A DNA stretch of 64,000 bases, from assembly GCA_964598765.1 (NCBI GenBank), contig CAZRCZ010000011.1, positions 62,001 through 126,000 of the forward strand. Direction: 5' to 3'. The notes below the pieces were generated by a model. That model did not search any database, had not been told where the DNA came from, and worked only from the letters and a program-made list of their open reading frames with translations. Every line of letters begins with the position of its first letter. The first letter of the stretch is position 1. The DNA comes from CAZRCZ01 sp964598765. GTDB lineage: Bacteria; Sumerlaeota; Sumerlaeia; MVZB01; JAJFLK01. This document shows, in pieces, positions 7,844 to 16,369 of the stretch. Position numbers and translations under genes: made by a program.

Positions 7844-8629
7844 TCAGCGCCTCGCGCCGGGATCGCTCACAAAGCCGATGACCGTCAACAGTCTGCCCGC
7901 GTTGGCTCCCTCGCGGCGGTAGGAATAATAGAGGTCTGGATTGGCGAAGGTGCATTCGCCCGAATCGGTTACGCGGGAGGGATCAAGTCCGGCGGCCAGA
8001 AGCTGGCCGGTTGCGATTCGCGCCAAGTCCAGATGCGTTCCGTCGGGGGAGACGAGGGTCTGCGGGAACGCCGATTGAAATTTGCCGACAAGCTCTGCTC
8101 CAACCTCATAATTTTCGGCACGGATGCCGGGACCGATCCACGCTTCGAGGGTTTCCGGGTTTGCTCCAATCCTGATCATCACCCGGGCGGCTTGGTGCGC
8201 CAACCCGCCGAAAAGGCCCCGCCATCCGCAATGGCACGCGCCGACCATGCGCGAGGCGGGATCGAAATAGAGTATGGGAAGGCAATCGGCTGTTTGTAGA
8301 AGCAGAAGATGATTTGGGAACGTTGTGACCAAGCCGTCGGTTTCGGCAAATTCGAATGTCTCTATTCCCACCAAATCGGTTTGGCGTTTGCAACTCTTTG
8401 GCAACGGGGCTTGATCGTAATTCGCGGCGACGGAAAATCCGTGAACCTGATCCGCGCCGATGATCGTGAATTGCGAGGGGGGATTGACCAATTCGCGCAA
8501 ATATGGCGCGGCGCGAGTGATGGTTTCGCCGAAGGGAAGCTTCCCGACGAGGTTGGGTCCGCGCCGCGTCAAGGTTCCGTGCGTCACCCGCCCGATCCAT
8601 TTCGGATTGAATATCCAAGTCTCAGACAT
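7844..8629 (-). CDS. pgeF: Peptidoglycan editing factor / purine nucleoside phosphorylase family (YfiH)
   Basis: This is a Cu-oxidase_4 (YfiH/PgeF) family protein. Members are purine nucleoside phosphorylase/adenosine deaminase-type enzymes, and in E. coli the protein removes wrongly incorporated serine from muropeptide precursors. Metal-site motifs are present: QVHG near residue 58, LLLQTADCLPIL around 111-122, and the C-H-C-G-W-R-G motif around 136-142, then GPGI. ATG 8629 gives the usual 261 residues; the longer open frame upstream is only the antisense of rluD. It follows rluD on the same strand after 56 bases, the conserved rluD-yfiH pairing. Confidence 0.88.
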   Translation of the reverse strand: MSETWIFNPKWIGRVTHGTLTRRGPNLVGKLPFGETITRAAPYLRELVNPPSQFTIIGADQVHGFSVAANYDQAPLPKSCKRQTDLVGIETFEFAETDGLVTTFPNHLLLLQTADCLPILYFDPASRMVGACHCGWRGLFGGLAHQAARVMIRIGANPETLEAWIGPGIRAENYEVGAELVGKFQSAFPQTLVSPDGTHLDLARIATGQLLAAGLDPSRVTDSGECTFANPDLYYSYRREGANAGRLLTVIGFVSDPGARR

Positions 8630-8659
8630 TTTCTCGGATACCGATCGTGAATCAGATTC

Positions 8660-8682
8660 CTCTCTGTGTCTCTGTGGTGAAT
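8660..8682. repeat. ACCACAGAGACACAGAG-type dispersed repeat
   Basis: The sequence CTCTCTGTGTCTCTGTGGTGAAT fills much of the 56-bp gap between pgeF and rluD. It matches in either orientation the tracts at 25178-25248, 44437-44468 and 46787-46877. It is too short to be a gene and lies where two cotranscribed genes join. Confidence 0.7.
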
Positions 8683-8685
8683 CCA

Positions 8686-9735
8686 TCATTTGGGGAACTC
8701 CAAATCTTGCCGAACAGCGTCCAGCGGATCGGTCGGCGTCGTCCCAAAAATCAGCCGAACCGTTCGGCTCATATCGTCCGGCAACGCGCTCACGCGCGCG
8801 ATCCATTCTCCCTTTGCCGGATGTCGGAATCCGAGTCCGGCGGCGTGAAGCATTTGTCGCTCCGGCCATTGTTGGCCGAGTTTCGGACGAAGCTCCGGGC
8901 TGATCGCCGCCAAGCAACGTTTCTTGGTCCAGCCATAAACCGGATCCCCCAGAATCGGGTGGCCGATGGATTGAAGATGCACGCGAATCTGATGCGTCCG
9001 TCCCGTGTGAAGCCGAATCAGCAGAAACGCGACGCCGTGCGCTTCGAGCAGAGGTTGCAGGATGGTTTTGGCCTCGCGTCCGTCCCGCACGACCCCCATG
9101 CGTTTGCGGTCATTAGGTCTCCTTCCGATTGGGAGATCTATCTCCAACCGCTCCTTGGCAAATTGTCCCAACGCCAAGCCGAGATAGCGCCTTTGAATTT
9201 CGCGTTCTGCCAACGCCGCCGTCAGCTTTTGGTGGGATTCCTCGGTTTTGGCGACCACCAGCAACCCGGAGGTCAATTTATCCAAGCGATGGACGATCCC
9301 GCAACGCCCTTCGCCGCCGATATTTTCTTGGGCGGTTCCGCAATGATTCAGGAGCGCGTTCGCCAACGTTTCCTCGGCATGACCGGGGGCGGGATGAACG
9401 ACCCATCCGGCCGGTTTGTCCACGACGAGCAGAAATTCGTCCTCGTAGGCAACGGCGAGTTCAATCCGCGACGGAGCCATTGGCCGCCGCTGAAAACGAA
9501 GGTCGCCGACGCCCGACTTGATCTCGACGCGGTCTCCCGCGCGAAGTTTGTAACTTGGGGGGCGCGCGAGGCCGTTGACCTTCACCGCGCCGCGTTTAAT
9601 TTCGAGCTGAATCTGATGGCGCGATAGAGGGGCGAGTCGTTGCGAGAGCCAGCGGTCCAGCCGAGTTCCGGCGTCCGATTCTTCGGCGGACCAAGGACCG
9701 CCGGGCAAAGTTGGAGATGATTGAATTTCAGACAT
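8686..9735 (-). CDS. rluD: 23S rRNA pseudouridine synthase, RluD family
   Basis: RluA/RluD-family enzyme that isomerises uridines in 23S rRNA (helix 69 for RluD). An S4 RNA-binding domain is at about residues 20-75 (DRWLSQRLAPLSRHQIQLEI), followed by the catalytic domain with GIVHRLDKLTSG, where the aspartate is the nucleophile, and with RTHQIRVHLQSIGHPILGDPVYG near the end. ATG 9735 is chosen over GTG 9759 because the family starts close to the S4 domain. Its 349 residues are slightly longer than E. coli RluD. The pairing with pgeF supports RluD rather than RluA or RluC, but the site specificity is inferred. Confidence 0.85.
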   Translation of the reverse strand: MSEIQSSPTLPGGPWSAEESDAGTRLDRWLSQRLAPLSRHQIQLEIKRGAVKVNGLARPPSYKLRAGDRVEIKSGVGDLRFQRRPMAPSRIELAVAYEDEFLLVVDKPAGWVVHPAPGHAEETLANALLNHCGTAQENIGGEGRCGIVHRLDKLTSGLLVVAKTEESHQKLTAALAEREIQRRYLGLALGQFAKERLEIDLPIGRRPNDRKRMGVVRDGREAKTILQPLLEAHGVAFLLIRLHTGRTHQIRVHLQSIGHPILGDPVYGWTKKRCLAAISPELRPKLGQQWPERQMLHAAGLGFRHPAKGEWIARVSALPDDMSRTVRLIFGTTPTDPLDAVRQDLEFPK

Positions 9736-9807
9736 GGATTGACTCGCGACCTTCGCCACTCTTGGGGGAGCAACGCACGGTGATGATGTTCCGCTCCCTG
9801 CGAACGG

Positions 9808-11385
9808 TCAAGGCCGCTGATAAATCGCGTATCCTGAATGGGAATAAACTTCCTTCCATCCGGGAAGTCGAAAGGCGGGATTCTCGGCGCGCTCGGTGGG
9901 AGACTGGAGAACAAAATTCATCTTCGTGAGGTCGAGAAACTTAAGCCGCTGGTCGGCGTTCGCCTTGCGGAAGAAAAAGGTCACCCCCTTTTCCTTCGCG
10001 TAAAAATTTTCCGTCTGGAAACTGTGGCCGATGAACGTGTTGGCGGAACAATAAGCGGGAAGAAAATTGCCCGTTCTTGCCGGAGCGAGAACGCAATCGC
10101 CGGGCCGGGCGTGCTTGTCCAAAAACTCAAAGGCGGCGAGCATGGCGCGGTCCACCCGCCCGATGCCCTCCCAAAAGTGCGTTCCCTCGACGAAGAACGT
10201 GAAAGCGAATTCCAAGGCGAGAAGAATGTAGATCGGCCAATGACGCCAAGCGGCGATTTTGGTTTTTCCGATCCACTTCACGGCGAGGATCGCAAGCGCG
10301 ATTTGCAGGCCGAAAACCATCCGCGCGCGGAACGCCAATGGCGCGAGAACGAGCAAAACCACCGAGGCAATCCATAACCAAAGAAACGACGCGGCACATT
10401 CCGTTGCGGTTGAACGGGAACGCGCGCTCGAAATTCCCTCGGCGATCAACCACGGAACAAATGACGCGAAGAAAAGAAGCATATCCCCAAGAGAGATCGG
10501 ATCATCGAATGAAATTGCGCCCAGATGCGAGCTGATCGGCTGGACCCGATATTGAAGGGAGGCGAGCGCGCCTCCGAGAGCGACGGGAAGCAATACTTGA
10601 AAAACCGCGCGCAAAGATTTTCCGCGCCGGGCAATCATCCAGTACCCCTGCGCGCCCAAGACCGACCCGACCAAAATCAGATAATAAGGGTTGATGAGTC
10701 CAAGCAGGAGCGTAAGGAAGACGAGGCAACCGAATTCGCCGACGCTCAGCCGCGCATCGTTCCCTTGCTTGTCGCGCCAAGCGGCGAAAGCGATGCCGAA
10801 AATCAGGAGGACCAGACAAAGCTCAACGGTGAGATGCCCGTAGCGATAGAGAATTTTGAAGACATAGGGATCGGCCAGCGACGTTGGGTTGCGCGAACGG
10901 AAAAGCAAAAAGAAGGGGTATTCCAATCCGCCGCCGAGCATCAAAACGTGCGCCAGACGCCGCAGGCGGATGTCCCGCTGAAATAATGCGAGGAAAGCGT
11001 AGGAAATCCATGCGAACGGAGCGAGCGCGACTACGCGCAAGAGATGCGAGGCGAAATAGACGTTGCCCACGAGGCGGGTCAGCCAGCCGAGACAAATAAA
11101 ATAAGGGTTAATCAACGCGAAGGACGCGGCGGGATTCTCGGTGAAATAATTTCGGATCAGCCAATCACCCCGCGCAATTCGCCGTGCCCACGCGTAATAC
11201 TGAAAATAATCGTCGTAATAAAAAACGCTCGCCCATGCGTATTGCTGATCCGGCGGCGTGAACCAAGCGAAAATGCAATATGGAAGGGTCGAGAACACGG
11301 CGACCGCCGCAAAATATCCGGCGATCCAATTCCGCTCGGATCGGGAAAAATTGCGCGGACGGAGCCAATGAAGAACGCGCATCAT
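9808..11385 (-). CDS. Polytopic membrane protein, possibly GT-C glycosyltransferase-like
   Basis: The 525-residue protein has about ten hydrophobic segments and a large loop after the first one that contains FYYDDYFQYYAWARRIARGD. An acidic pair (DD) in the first extracytoplasmic loop, and a soluble C-terminal domain after residue 440, are features of GT-C type lipid-linked sugar transferases. I do not recognise a defined family, so the role is suggestive only. TTG 11388 is an alternative start. The gene is downstream of the HEPN gene on the same strand (41 bases), so it may share its transcript. Confidence 0.55.
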   Translation of the reverse strand: MMRVLHWLRPRNFSRSERNWIAGYFAAVAVFSTLPYCIFAWFTPPDQQYAWASVFYYDDYFQYYAWARRIARGDWLIRNYFTENPAASFALINPYFICLGWLTRLVGNVYFASHLLRVVALAPFAWISYAFLALFQRDIRLRRLAHVLMLGGGLEYPFFLLFRSRNPTSLADPYVFKILYRYGHLTVELCLVLLIFGIAFAAWRDKQGNDARLSVGEFGCLVFLTLLLGLINPYYLILVGSVLGAQGYWMIARRGKSLRAVFQVLLPVALGGALASLQYRVQPISSHLGAISFDDPISLGDMLLFFASFVPWLIAEGISSARSRSTATECAASFLWLWIASVVLLVLAPLAFRARMVFGLQIALAILAVKWIGKTKIAAWRHWPIYILLALEFAFTFFVEGTHFWEGIGRVDRAMLAAFEFLDKHARPGDCVLAPARTGNFLPAYCSANTFIGHSFQTENFYAKEKGVTFFFRKANADQRLKFLDLTKMNFVLQSPTERAENPAFRLPGWKEVYSHSGYAIYQRP

Positions 11386-11426
11386 CAAGCCTATCTTTTA
11401 TTTCATCGTTCGGCTTGGGTTCGCAC

Positions 11427-11828
11427 TCAAGGTTTCTCCTCGCCGAGGACGATTCGAACCCAAACCTCGACGTCTCGAACACACGGCATCGCAAAAGCCC
11501 GATCGAAAGGGGGTTCTCGTTCGTCCCCCAAGTCTTCGTAACGAAACTCGGCGGCAAAGGGCGTAAGTCGCCGAACGAATTCCAGACCTTCCGGAAAATT
11601 CAGTCCGCAGTCCTTGATGAGATCAATCAATTCCACCAGATCGTGCGTCCGACGATGTCGAGCCGCTCTTGACGCCAGAACGGCCTTCAGCATTTTTTCG
11701 ACGGCTTGTTGGGCATGGAATCCGATGATCTCGTCGGGCGAGTCCGGATCAGGGATGAGTTTCTCCATCGTGAATTCGTCCTGCTTCGCCTTGCGCGAGA
11801 GAAGTTGGGCGAATTCACGAGACCGCAT
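11427..11828 (-). CDS. HEPN-domain protein (HepT-type toxin)
   Basis: This 133-residue helical protein is the toxin half of an MNT/HEPN module. It has the HEPN core: a first helix with MRSREFAQLLSRKAKQDE, the FHAQQAVEKMLKAVL helix, and the RTHDLVELIDLI helix. R-x4-6-H residues for RNase activity are available in SRAARHRRTHDL, but I cannot tell which pair is catalytic. ATG 11828 is 14 bases inside the end of the MNT gene, which is the usual overlap; longer in-frame starts would only duplicate MNT sequence antisense-like. In characterised pairs the MNT partner AMPylates the HEPN toxin. Confidence 0.82.
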   Translation of the reverse strand: MRSREFAQLLSRKAKQDEFTMEKLIPDPDSPDEIIGFHAQQAVEKMLKAVLASRAARHRRTHDLVELIDLIKDCGLNFPEGLEFVRRLTPFAAEFRYEDLGDEREPPFDRAFAMPCVRDVEVWVRIVLGEEKP

Positions 11829-12135
11829 GAAATACGCATCCTTCCCGTGCGGCTTCAAAAAACAAGGTTCCGGGAGTGTCCGCCCATTGATCGAAGTTTT
11901 GGCGGCTGGCGACAAGGACATCCACCGGAGCCTTGAGGGGACGCAAAGCATCGCGCAATCGAACCATCTCTTCATGCCGCGTCTTGACTTCCGGCTCGAT
12001 CACCGAAAAGTCGAGATCGCTACCCTCGCGGGCGTCGCCCCGCGCATAGGAGCCAAACAAGATAATCGTCGAAGCGGGAGCGACCCGCTTGATTAACTCC
12101 ACGGCCTTCAAGATGGTGGGCTCATCAATTTTCAT
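11815..12135 (-). CDS. MNT-type nucleotidyltransferase antitoxin (MntA-like)
   Basis: A minimal nucleotidyltransferase of 106 residues. The signature FGSYARGDAREGSDLDFSV near residues 25-43 contains the G-S and D-x-D residues that bind metal and nucleotide, and a third acidic residue is in PVDVLV. In the studied MntA-HepT pair the MNT protein transfers AMP to a tyrosine of the HEPN toxin. ATG 12135 is chosen because the conserved region begins about 20 residues later; a longer start at 12189 adds unlike residues. The order is antitoxin first, then HEPN with overlapping ends. Confidence 0.85.
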   Translation of the reverse strand: MKIDEPTILKAVELIKRVAPASTIILFGSYARGDAREGSDLDFSVIEPEVKTRHEEMVRLRDALRPLKAPVDVLVASRQNFDQWADTPGTLFFEAAREGCVFHAVS

Positions 12136-12297
12136 TCGCCTTGCGTCTTCCTCCACCGCCCAATTCCCGCACAATCTCCACTTTCTCAAGACGCCATGAC
12201 GGACGTCAATTCCATTCCGACAAATGCCCGCTTTCGACTCGGCATCATTTCACAGACGGAGCCGAACGCGCCACAAGGTTTGAACTTGCCGGTGACA

Positions 12298-12327
12298 TTG
12301 ACAGCGCTCGGCGAATCGGCGTATGAT
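12298..12327 (+). promoter_or_regulatory. Sigma-70 promoter for the tRNA pair
   Basis: A perfect -35 box TTGACA (12298-12303) and TATGAT -10 box (12322-12327, one mismatch to consensus) are separated by 18 bases. The initiator tRNA begins 18 bases after the -10 box, so the predicted transcript start leaves a short leader. The strength fits a tRNA gene. Confidence 0.75.
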
Positions 12328-12345
12328 GTCATCCGATTGCATTGG

Positions 12346-12421
<76 letters not shown>

Positions 12422-12478
12422 AATTTTTTTCGGCGGTTCGGGCGTCGTTCCAGCCGCCACGGTAATTTTCGCGCTTGG

Positions 12479-12555
12479 GGCGGGGTAGCTCAGATGGTTA
12501 GAGCGGCGGTCTCATAATCCGCAGGTCCCCGGTTCGATCCCGGGCTCCGCTACCA
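12479..12555 (+). tRNA. Elongator tRNA with CAT anticodon (Met, or Ile2)
   Basis: A 77-base tRNA with CCA encoded. The acceptor is GGCGGGG against CTCCGCT with two G-T pairs, the D-arm is TAGCTCAGATGGTTAGAGC and the anticodon loop is CTCATAA. The 31-39 position of the anticodon stem is a T-T mismatch. A CAT anticodon can mean elongator Met or lysidine-modified Ile; the overall shape is closer to elongator Met, but this should be regarded as open. It follows the initiator tRNA by 57 bases and is probably cotranscribed. Confidence 0.92.
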
Positions 12556-12562
12556 ATTTTCT

Positions 12563-12595
12563 CAACCACCAAGACACCAAGTCCCTCAAGAAGGA
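12563..12595 (+). repeat. CCACCAAGACACCAAG-type tract
   Basis: The stretch AACCACCAAGACACCAAG and its continuation lie between the tRNA pair and the Tat-protein gene. It resembles the purine-rich ACCACAGAGACACAGAG repeats found elsewhere in this window, in a more diverged form. Confidence 0.4.
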
Positions 12596-12613
12596 CAACT
12601 CGAGTAATCTGTG

Positions 12614-13732
12614 ATGTCCCAATCCGCTCAAAATTACGATCGCCGTCGGTTCTTGAAGGGAACCGCCGCGACATTGGGTGCGTTAAGTTTCCTGTCGGCG
12701 GAAAAGATTGCCTCCATTGCCGTCGCGCAAACGCCTTCCAAAAAAATCAAGCTCGGCATGGACAACTTCGCCGTTCGCGCGATGAAGTGGAAAGCTCCGC
12801 AACTTCTCGACCATGCCGCCTCGCTCAAACTCGATGTCATCCTCCTCTCCGATCTCGACGTTTACGAAAGCTTCGAGGAAAGCTACCTCAAGAAAATAAA
12901 GGAACAAGCGGACCGGCTCGGCATTCAAGTTCACGCCGGAACGGGAAGCATTTGCCCGTCGGCGCATTGGTTCAACAAAAAACACGGCACGGCGGAGGAG
13001 CATCTCGCGCTGGCGATTCGCGTCGCCAAGGCGCTTGGGTCACCCGCCGTCCGTTGCGTTTTGGGATCGGGCGAGGACCGGAAGGATCCGGGGGGGATCG
13101 AGAAAAAAATCGAGGAGACGATCAAGGTTTGCAAAAGCGCGCGGAGCCTCGCGCTCGATTCGGGCGTCAAAATCGGCGTTGAGAACCATGCGGGCGACAT
13201 GCAGGCGTGGGAATTGGCGGGATTGGTCGAAGCGGCGGGCAAAGACTACGTCGGCGTCTGTCTCGATTCGGGCAACGCGGTCTGGACGCTGGAAGACCCG
13301 CTGGCAAGTCTTGAAATTCTCGGTCCTTACGCGGCGACTTCAAGCCTGCGCGACAGCGCGGTTTGGGAGTCCGAGCGCGGCGCGATGGTCGAGTGGACCG
13401 ACATGGGGGACGGTCAGGTGGATTGGAAACGCTACGTCGCGCGATTCGCCGAGCTGTGTCCCGATTGCCCGTTCAATCTCGAGACGATTTCCTACGGCGC
13501 GCCAAGGCCGTTCAATTATCTGGACGCCGATTTTTGGAGCGTCTTTCCCAAAGCGCGCGCGGAGGATTTCGCCAAGTTTGTCGCTTACGCGAAACGGGGC
13601 AAGCCTCCGCAACTTCCGCCCGGCCGTCCCGCCGGCGACAACTCCGAGGCCGCCGAGCAAGCCCGGCAAAAATACGATTTGGAGCGAAGCGTAAAGTATT
13701 GCAGAGAGGTATTGGGATTAGGAACGAAGTAA
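12614..13732 (+). CDS. Tat-exported TIM-barrel protein (sugar phosphate isomerase/epimerase family)
   Basis: A xylose isomerase-like TIM-barrel (AP endonuclease 2 superfamily) protein. The N-terminus carries a twin-arginine signal, DRRRFLKG, followed by a hydrophobic stretch to about residue 38, so it is exported folded. Barrel metal-ligand candidates occur in GVENHAGD, VCLDSGNA and FNLETISYG. Such proteins are common in planctomycete- and verrucomicrobia-like genomes and act on sugars or inositols, but the reaction is unknown. ATG 12614 is used; a GTG lies one codon earlier. The gene ends three bases before a large palindrome shared with the convergent epimerase gene. Confidence 0.75.
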   Translation: MSQSAQNYDRRRFLKGTAATLGALSFLSAEKIASIAVAQTPSKKIKLGMDNFAVRAMKWKAPQLLDHAASLKLDVILLSDLDVYESFEESYLKKIKEQADRLGIQVHAGTGSICPSAHWFNKKHGTAEEHLALAIRVAKALGSPAVRCVLGSGEDRKDPGGIEKKIEETIKVCKSARSLALDSGVKIGVENHAGDMQAWELAGLVEAAGKDYVGVCLDSGNAVWTLEDPLASLEILGPYAATSSLRDSAVWESERGAMVEWTDMGDGQVDWKRYVARFAELCPDCPFNLETISYGAPRPFNYLDADFWSVFPKARAEDFAKFVAYAKRGKPPQLPPGRPAGDNSEAAEQARQKYDLERSVKYCREVLGLGTK

Positions 13733-13734
13733 GG

Positions 13735-13847
13735 ATTTATTGGACACGGAAGCGCACGGATTGCACGGATCGGAAACAAGGCGATTTCAGATCTCAAATC
13801 TCGAATTTCAAATCCGTGTTCATCCGCCCAATCCGCGTCCAATAAAT
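13735..13847. repeat. Imperfect 36-bp palindrome at convergent gene ends
   Basis: The arms at 13735-13770 and 13812-13847 are imperfect complements of each other. Both carry ATTTATTGGAC...CGGA...CGGAT...CACGGAT, the 'CACGGAT' type of dispersed repeat. The right arm overlaps the end of the dipeptide epimerase gene and encodes its last residues FIGRGLGG and stop codon. The palindrome could act as a bidirectional transcript end for the two convergent genes. Confidence 0.7.
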
Positions 13848-14851
13848 CTAACCCCCAACCCGGGCGAATCGGGGAGCGTGATGCGTCCCTCCGCGATATT
13901 CATGCCGTCGAACGGGTCTTCCGCGACGAGCAAGGGGCCGTCCAGATCGAGCCAATCCACGAGCGATCCCAGATGCGCCGCCGCCGTGCAGGCGTTGGAC
14001 GACTCGACCATGCACCCGAGCATGATTTTCATCCCCAGTGCGCGCGCCATGGCGATCATTTTCAGCGCGGGTTGAAGCCCGCCGCATTTGACCAGCTTGA
14101 TGTTGATTCCGTGAAATCGTCCGGCCAGCCGCGGAATATCGGAGGGAACGCAGGCGTTCTCATCCGCGATGACCGGAAGCGCGCTCTCCCCGAAAACTTT
14201 TTCCATGTCGTCGAGTTTGTCCGGCGGCAGAGGTTGCTCGATGAATTCGACGTCTAATTCCTTGAGCGCGCGCGATTTTTCAATCGTCTCTTCCGCGCTC
14301 CACGCGCAATTGGCGTCCACGCGAAAGACCGCCCGACTTTCTTGGCGCAGGGCGCGGACGATTTCCACGTCTTCTCTCGTCCCCAGCTTGATTTTGAATA
14401 TCGGAAACGCCGCAAATTCCCGCAACTTCGCCGTCATTTTCGGGATGGTATCCAGCCCGATGGTGTAGCTGGTCCTCGGAATCGGTCCGGCGCGCAGACC
14501 GAGCAGGCGATAAATCGGCTGGCCGAATTTTTTGCCGATCCAATCATGCAGGGCCAAGTCCAACGCGCAGAGAGCCTGCGTGTTGCTCCTCAGTCGCTCC
14601 GCCGCTTCCTCAAGTAGAAGACGATATTCCAGCGGATTTTGGCCTTTCAGCCAAGGAAGAATGGACTCCAAATCCTCCCGCACACTGGCGACGCTTTGGC
14701 CGTAATAGCCGCTGGGAGAAGTTTCGCCGAAGCCGATGATACCATCGTTTTCCAATTCAACGATGAGGACATGCGCGACCTCTTGTGAGCCGCGCGAAAT
14801 GGTGAACGTGTGGCGCAGGGGAAGATCGAGGGAGTGAAGGCGGATTTTCAC
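13820..14851 (-). CDS. Dipeptide epimerase (L-Ala-D/L-Glu epimerase family)
   Basis: An enolase-superfamily, muconate-lactonizing subgroup enzyme, most like L-Ala-D/L-Glu epimerases that recycle murein peptides. Motifs in order: SYTIGLDT, FKIKLG (the K-x-K acid/base lysine), VDANCAW (metal Asp), EQPL (metal Glu), ADEN (metal Asp) and IKLVKCGG (second catalytic lysine). The specificity residues for Ala-Glu cannot be confirmed by eye. GTG 14851 is chosen since the family begins with M-K-I-R; TTG 14875 is an alternative. The last eight residues derive from the palindromic repeat. Confidence 0.82.
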   Translation of the reverse strand: MKIRLHSLDLPLRHTFTISRGSQEVAHVLIVELENDGIIGFGETSPSGYYGQSVASVREDLESILPWLKGQNPLEYRLLLEEAAERLRSNTQALCALDLALHDWIGKKFGQPIYRLLGLRAGPIPRTSYTIGLDTIPKMTAKLREFAAFPIFKIKLGTREDVEIVRALRQESRAVFRVDANCAWSAEETIEKSRALKELDVEFIEQPLPPDKLDDMEKVFGESALPVIADENACVPSDIPRLAGRFHGINIKLVKCGGLQPALKMIAMARALGMKIMLGCMVESSNACTAAAHLGSLVDWLDLDGPLLVAEDPFDGMNIAEGRITLPDSPGLGVRFIGRGLGG

Positions 14852-14937
14852 CGCAGGGAACAGATCCCGCCGCAAGAGAGGCTTACGGCGGTTTTCACTT
14901 CAATCAAGGGGACAAAAAATTGTGGGAAATTCCGCGA

Positions 14938-15315
14938 TCAGGGTTTGGATTCCCCGCCGGCCGGGGCGGCGGGAGCCGCAGGGGCCGCCGGAGCCGCGCC
15001 TGACGGAGCGGCTTCTCCCTCCGTCTTCTTTTTGGAGCCGATCATGCTTTTCATCATCGCGGGACCAAGTTGTTGCGGCTTGAAATTCTGCCTCATTTCC
15101 GGAGGAATCGCCGTCGCTTCCTTGCCGTGTAATCCCCGGGCCTCGTTCATCTGTTGGGTTTTGCCCATGCTCCAAAAGACCACTCCCGCAAGTACGACCA
15201 CCACGACGACAAGACCGATGATTTGAGGGGGACTGATCTTCGGCTTGAGTTCCTCATCTTCGGCCTGATCTTGCTCGCCGCTCTGGGATTGATCTTGGGG
15301 TTGGGAGGTGGCCAT
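14938..15315 (-). CDS. Small single-pass membrane protein, low complexity
   Basis: Unrecognised. The 125 residues contain an acidic Gln-rich N-terminus, one strong transmembrane segment at about 32-50 (IIGLVVVVVVLAGVVFWSM) and a Pro-Ala-Gly-rich C-terminus (SGAAPAAPAAPAAPAGGE) that is likely unstructured and outside the membrane. Codon bias agrees with neighbours. It lies between the epimerase and fabI on the same strand. Confidence 0.6.
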   Translation of the reverse strand: MATSQPQDQSQSGEQDQAEDEELKPKISPPQIIGLVVVVVVLAGVVFWSMGKTQQMNEARGLHGKEATAIPPEMRQNFKPQQLGPAMMKSMIGSKKKTEGEAAPSGAAPAAPAAPAAPAGGESKP

Positions 15316-15441
15316 GATTCGATTCCTTTGCTATGATTTATGTATTGCTCTCCGGCGCCGATTTTAACGCGCAACACGGGATTATGGCAGGCATGTCCCC
15401 GACCCGCAATCAAAAAATGACTTTGGCGGGTTTGGCGGATT

Positions 15442-16218
15442 TCAGGTTCCCATGACATTGTATCCGGCGTCCACGTGGAGCGTTTCGCCGGTGATCGCGG
15501 CGGAGGCGTCCGAGGCGAGAAAGACGGCGGTTTGTCCCACCTCCGACGGTTCGATGTTGCGCCGAAGGGGAGATCGGTCGGCGGCGGAATGGAGCATCCC
15601 GGTAAACCCGCGGATGCCGCGCGCCGAAAGCGTGTTGACCGGACCCGCCGAAATGGCGTTGACGCGAATTTTTTGCGGTCCCAAATCGGCGGCGAGATAA
15701 CGGACCGACGCCTCCAGCGCGGCTTTGGCGACCCCCATGACGTTGTAATTCTGCACGGCCTTTTCCGCGCCGTAATAACTCAGCGTCATGACCGAGCCTC
15801 CGCCGGCGGCCTCCAAAAGGGGGAAGGCGCGGCGGGCCGCGGCGACCAGCGAATAGGCGCTGACGTCCAAGGCCAGCGCGAATCCCGCGCGGGAAGTGTC
15901 CACGAACCGCCCTTCCAAATCCTCGCGGTTGGCGAAGGCGACGCTGTGGACCAGAAAATCGGCTTTGCCGCCGAAGGACTCGCCGACCGACTTGAAAAAT
16001 GAATCAAGCTGATCGTCCTTGGTCACGTCGCAAGGGAGGGTCAGGGAATTGGGAATCGTTTCGCTCAATTTGCGGACTTTCGGCTCCATGCGCTCGTTGA
16101 GGTAATTGAACGCCAGTCGCGCTCCCGCCGTGTGCATCGCCTCGGCGATGGCCCAAGCGATCGAATAAGAGTTGGCCACCCCCAAAATAATTCCCTGTTT
16201 TCCCGCAAGAACCGTCAT
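15442..16218 (-). CDS. fabI: Enoyl-[acyl-carrier-protein] reductase
   Basis: FabI carries out the last reduction step of the type II fatty acid elongation cycle using NAD(P)H. The 258-residue short-chain dehydrogenase has the FabI-specific cofactor loop GVANSYSIAWAIA (13-25) and the catalytic set Y148, Y158 and K165 in LSYYGAEKAVQNYNVMGVAK. The end TGETLHVDAGYNVMG is also FabI-typical. It is the target of triclosan-like inhibitors in other bacteria. It is divergent from ugd, with about 150 bases between them. Confidence 0.95.
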   Translation of the reverse strand: MTVLAGKQGIILGVANSYSIAWAIAEAMHTAGARLAFNYLNERMEPKVRKLSETIPNSLTLPCDVTKDDQLDSFFKSVGESFGGKADFLVHSVAFANREDLEGRFVDTSRAGFALALDVSAYSLVAAARRAFPLLEAAGGGSVMTLSYYGAEKAVQNYNVMGVAKAALEASVRYLAADLGPQKIRVNAISAGPVNTLSARGIRGFTGMLHSAADRSPLRRNIEPSEVGQTAVFLASDASAAITGETLHVDAGYNVMGT

Positions 16219-16369
16219 CGTCTTTTTCCTCTCCCGTTTTGGCGTCCCATGTTTGAGATTGCCGGGCGCGAAGGCAAGAAAAAGTTGCCCCGCACAGCAT
16301 TATGCTGGATTCTCCGCCCGTTTTTTTGGATTCTATTCCCGCGAATTTGGAAGGTCGGATGAGGAACGC

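Noticed and set aside
7731..7955. Minus-strand frame through the hairpin region after pgeF
   Set aside because: Runs from pgeF antisense frame into repeats; no start or family support.
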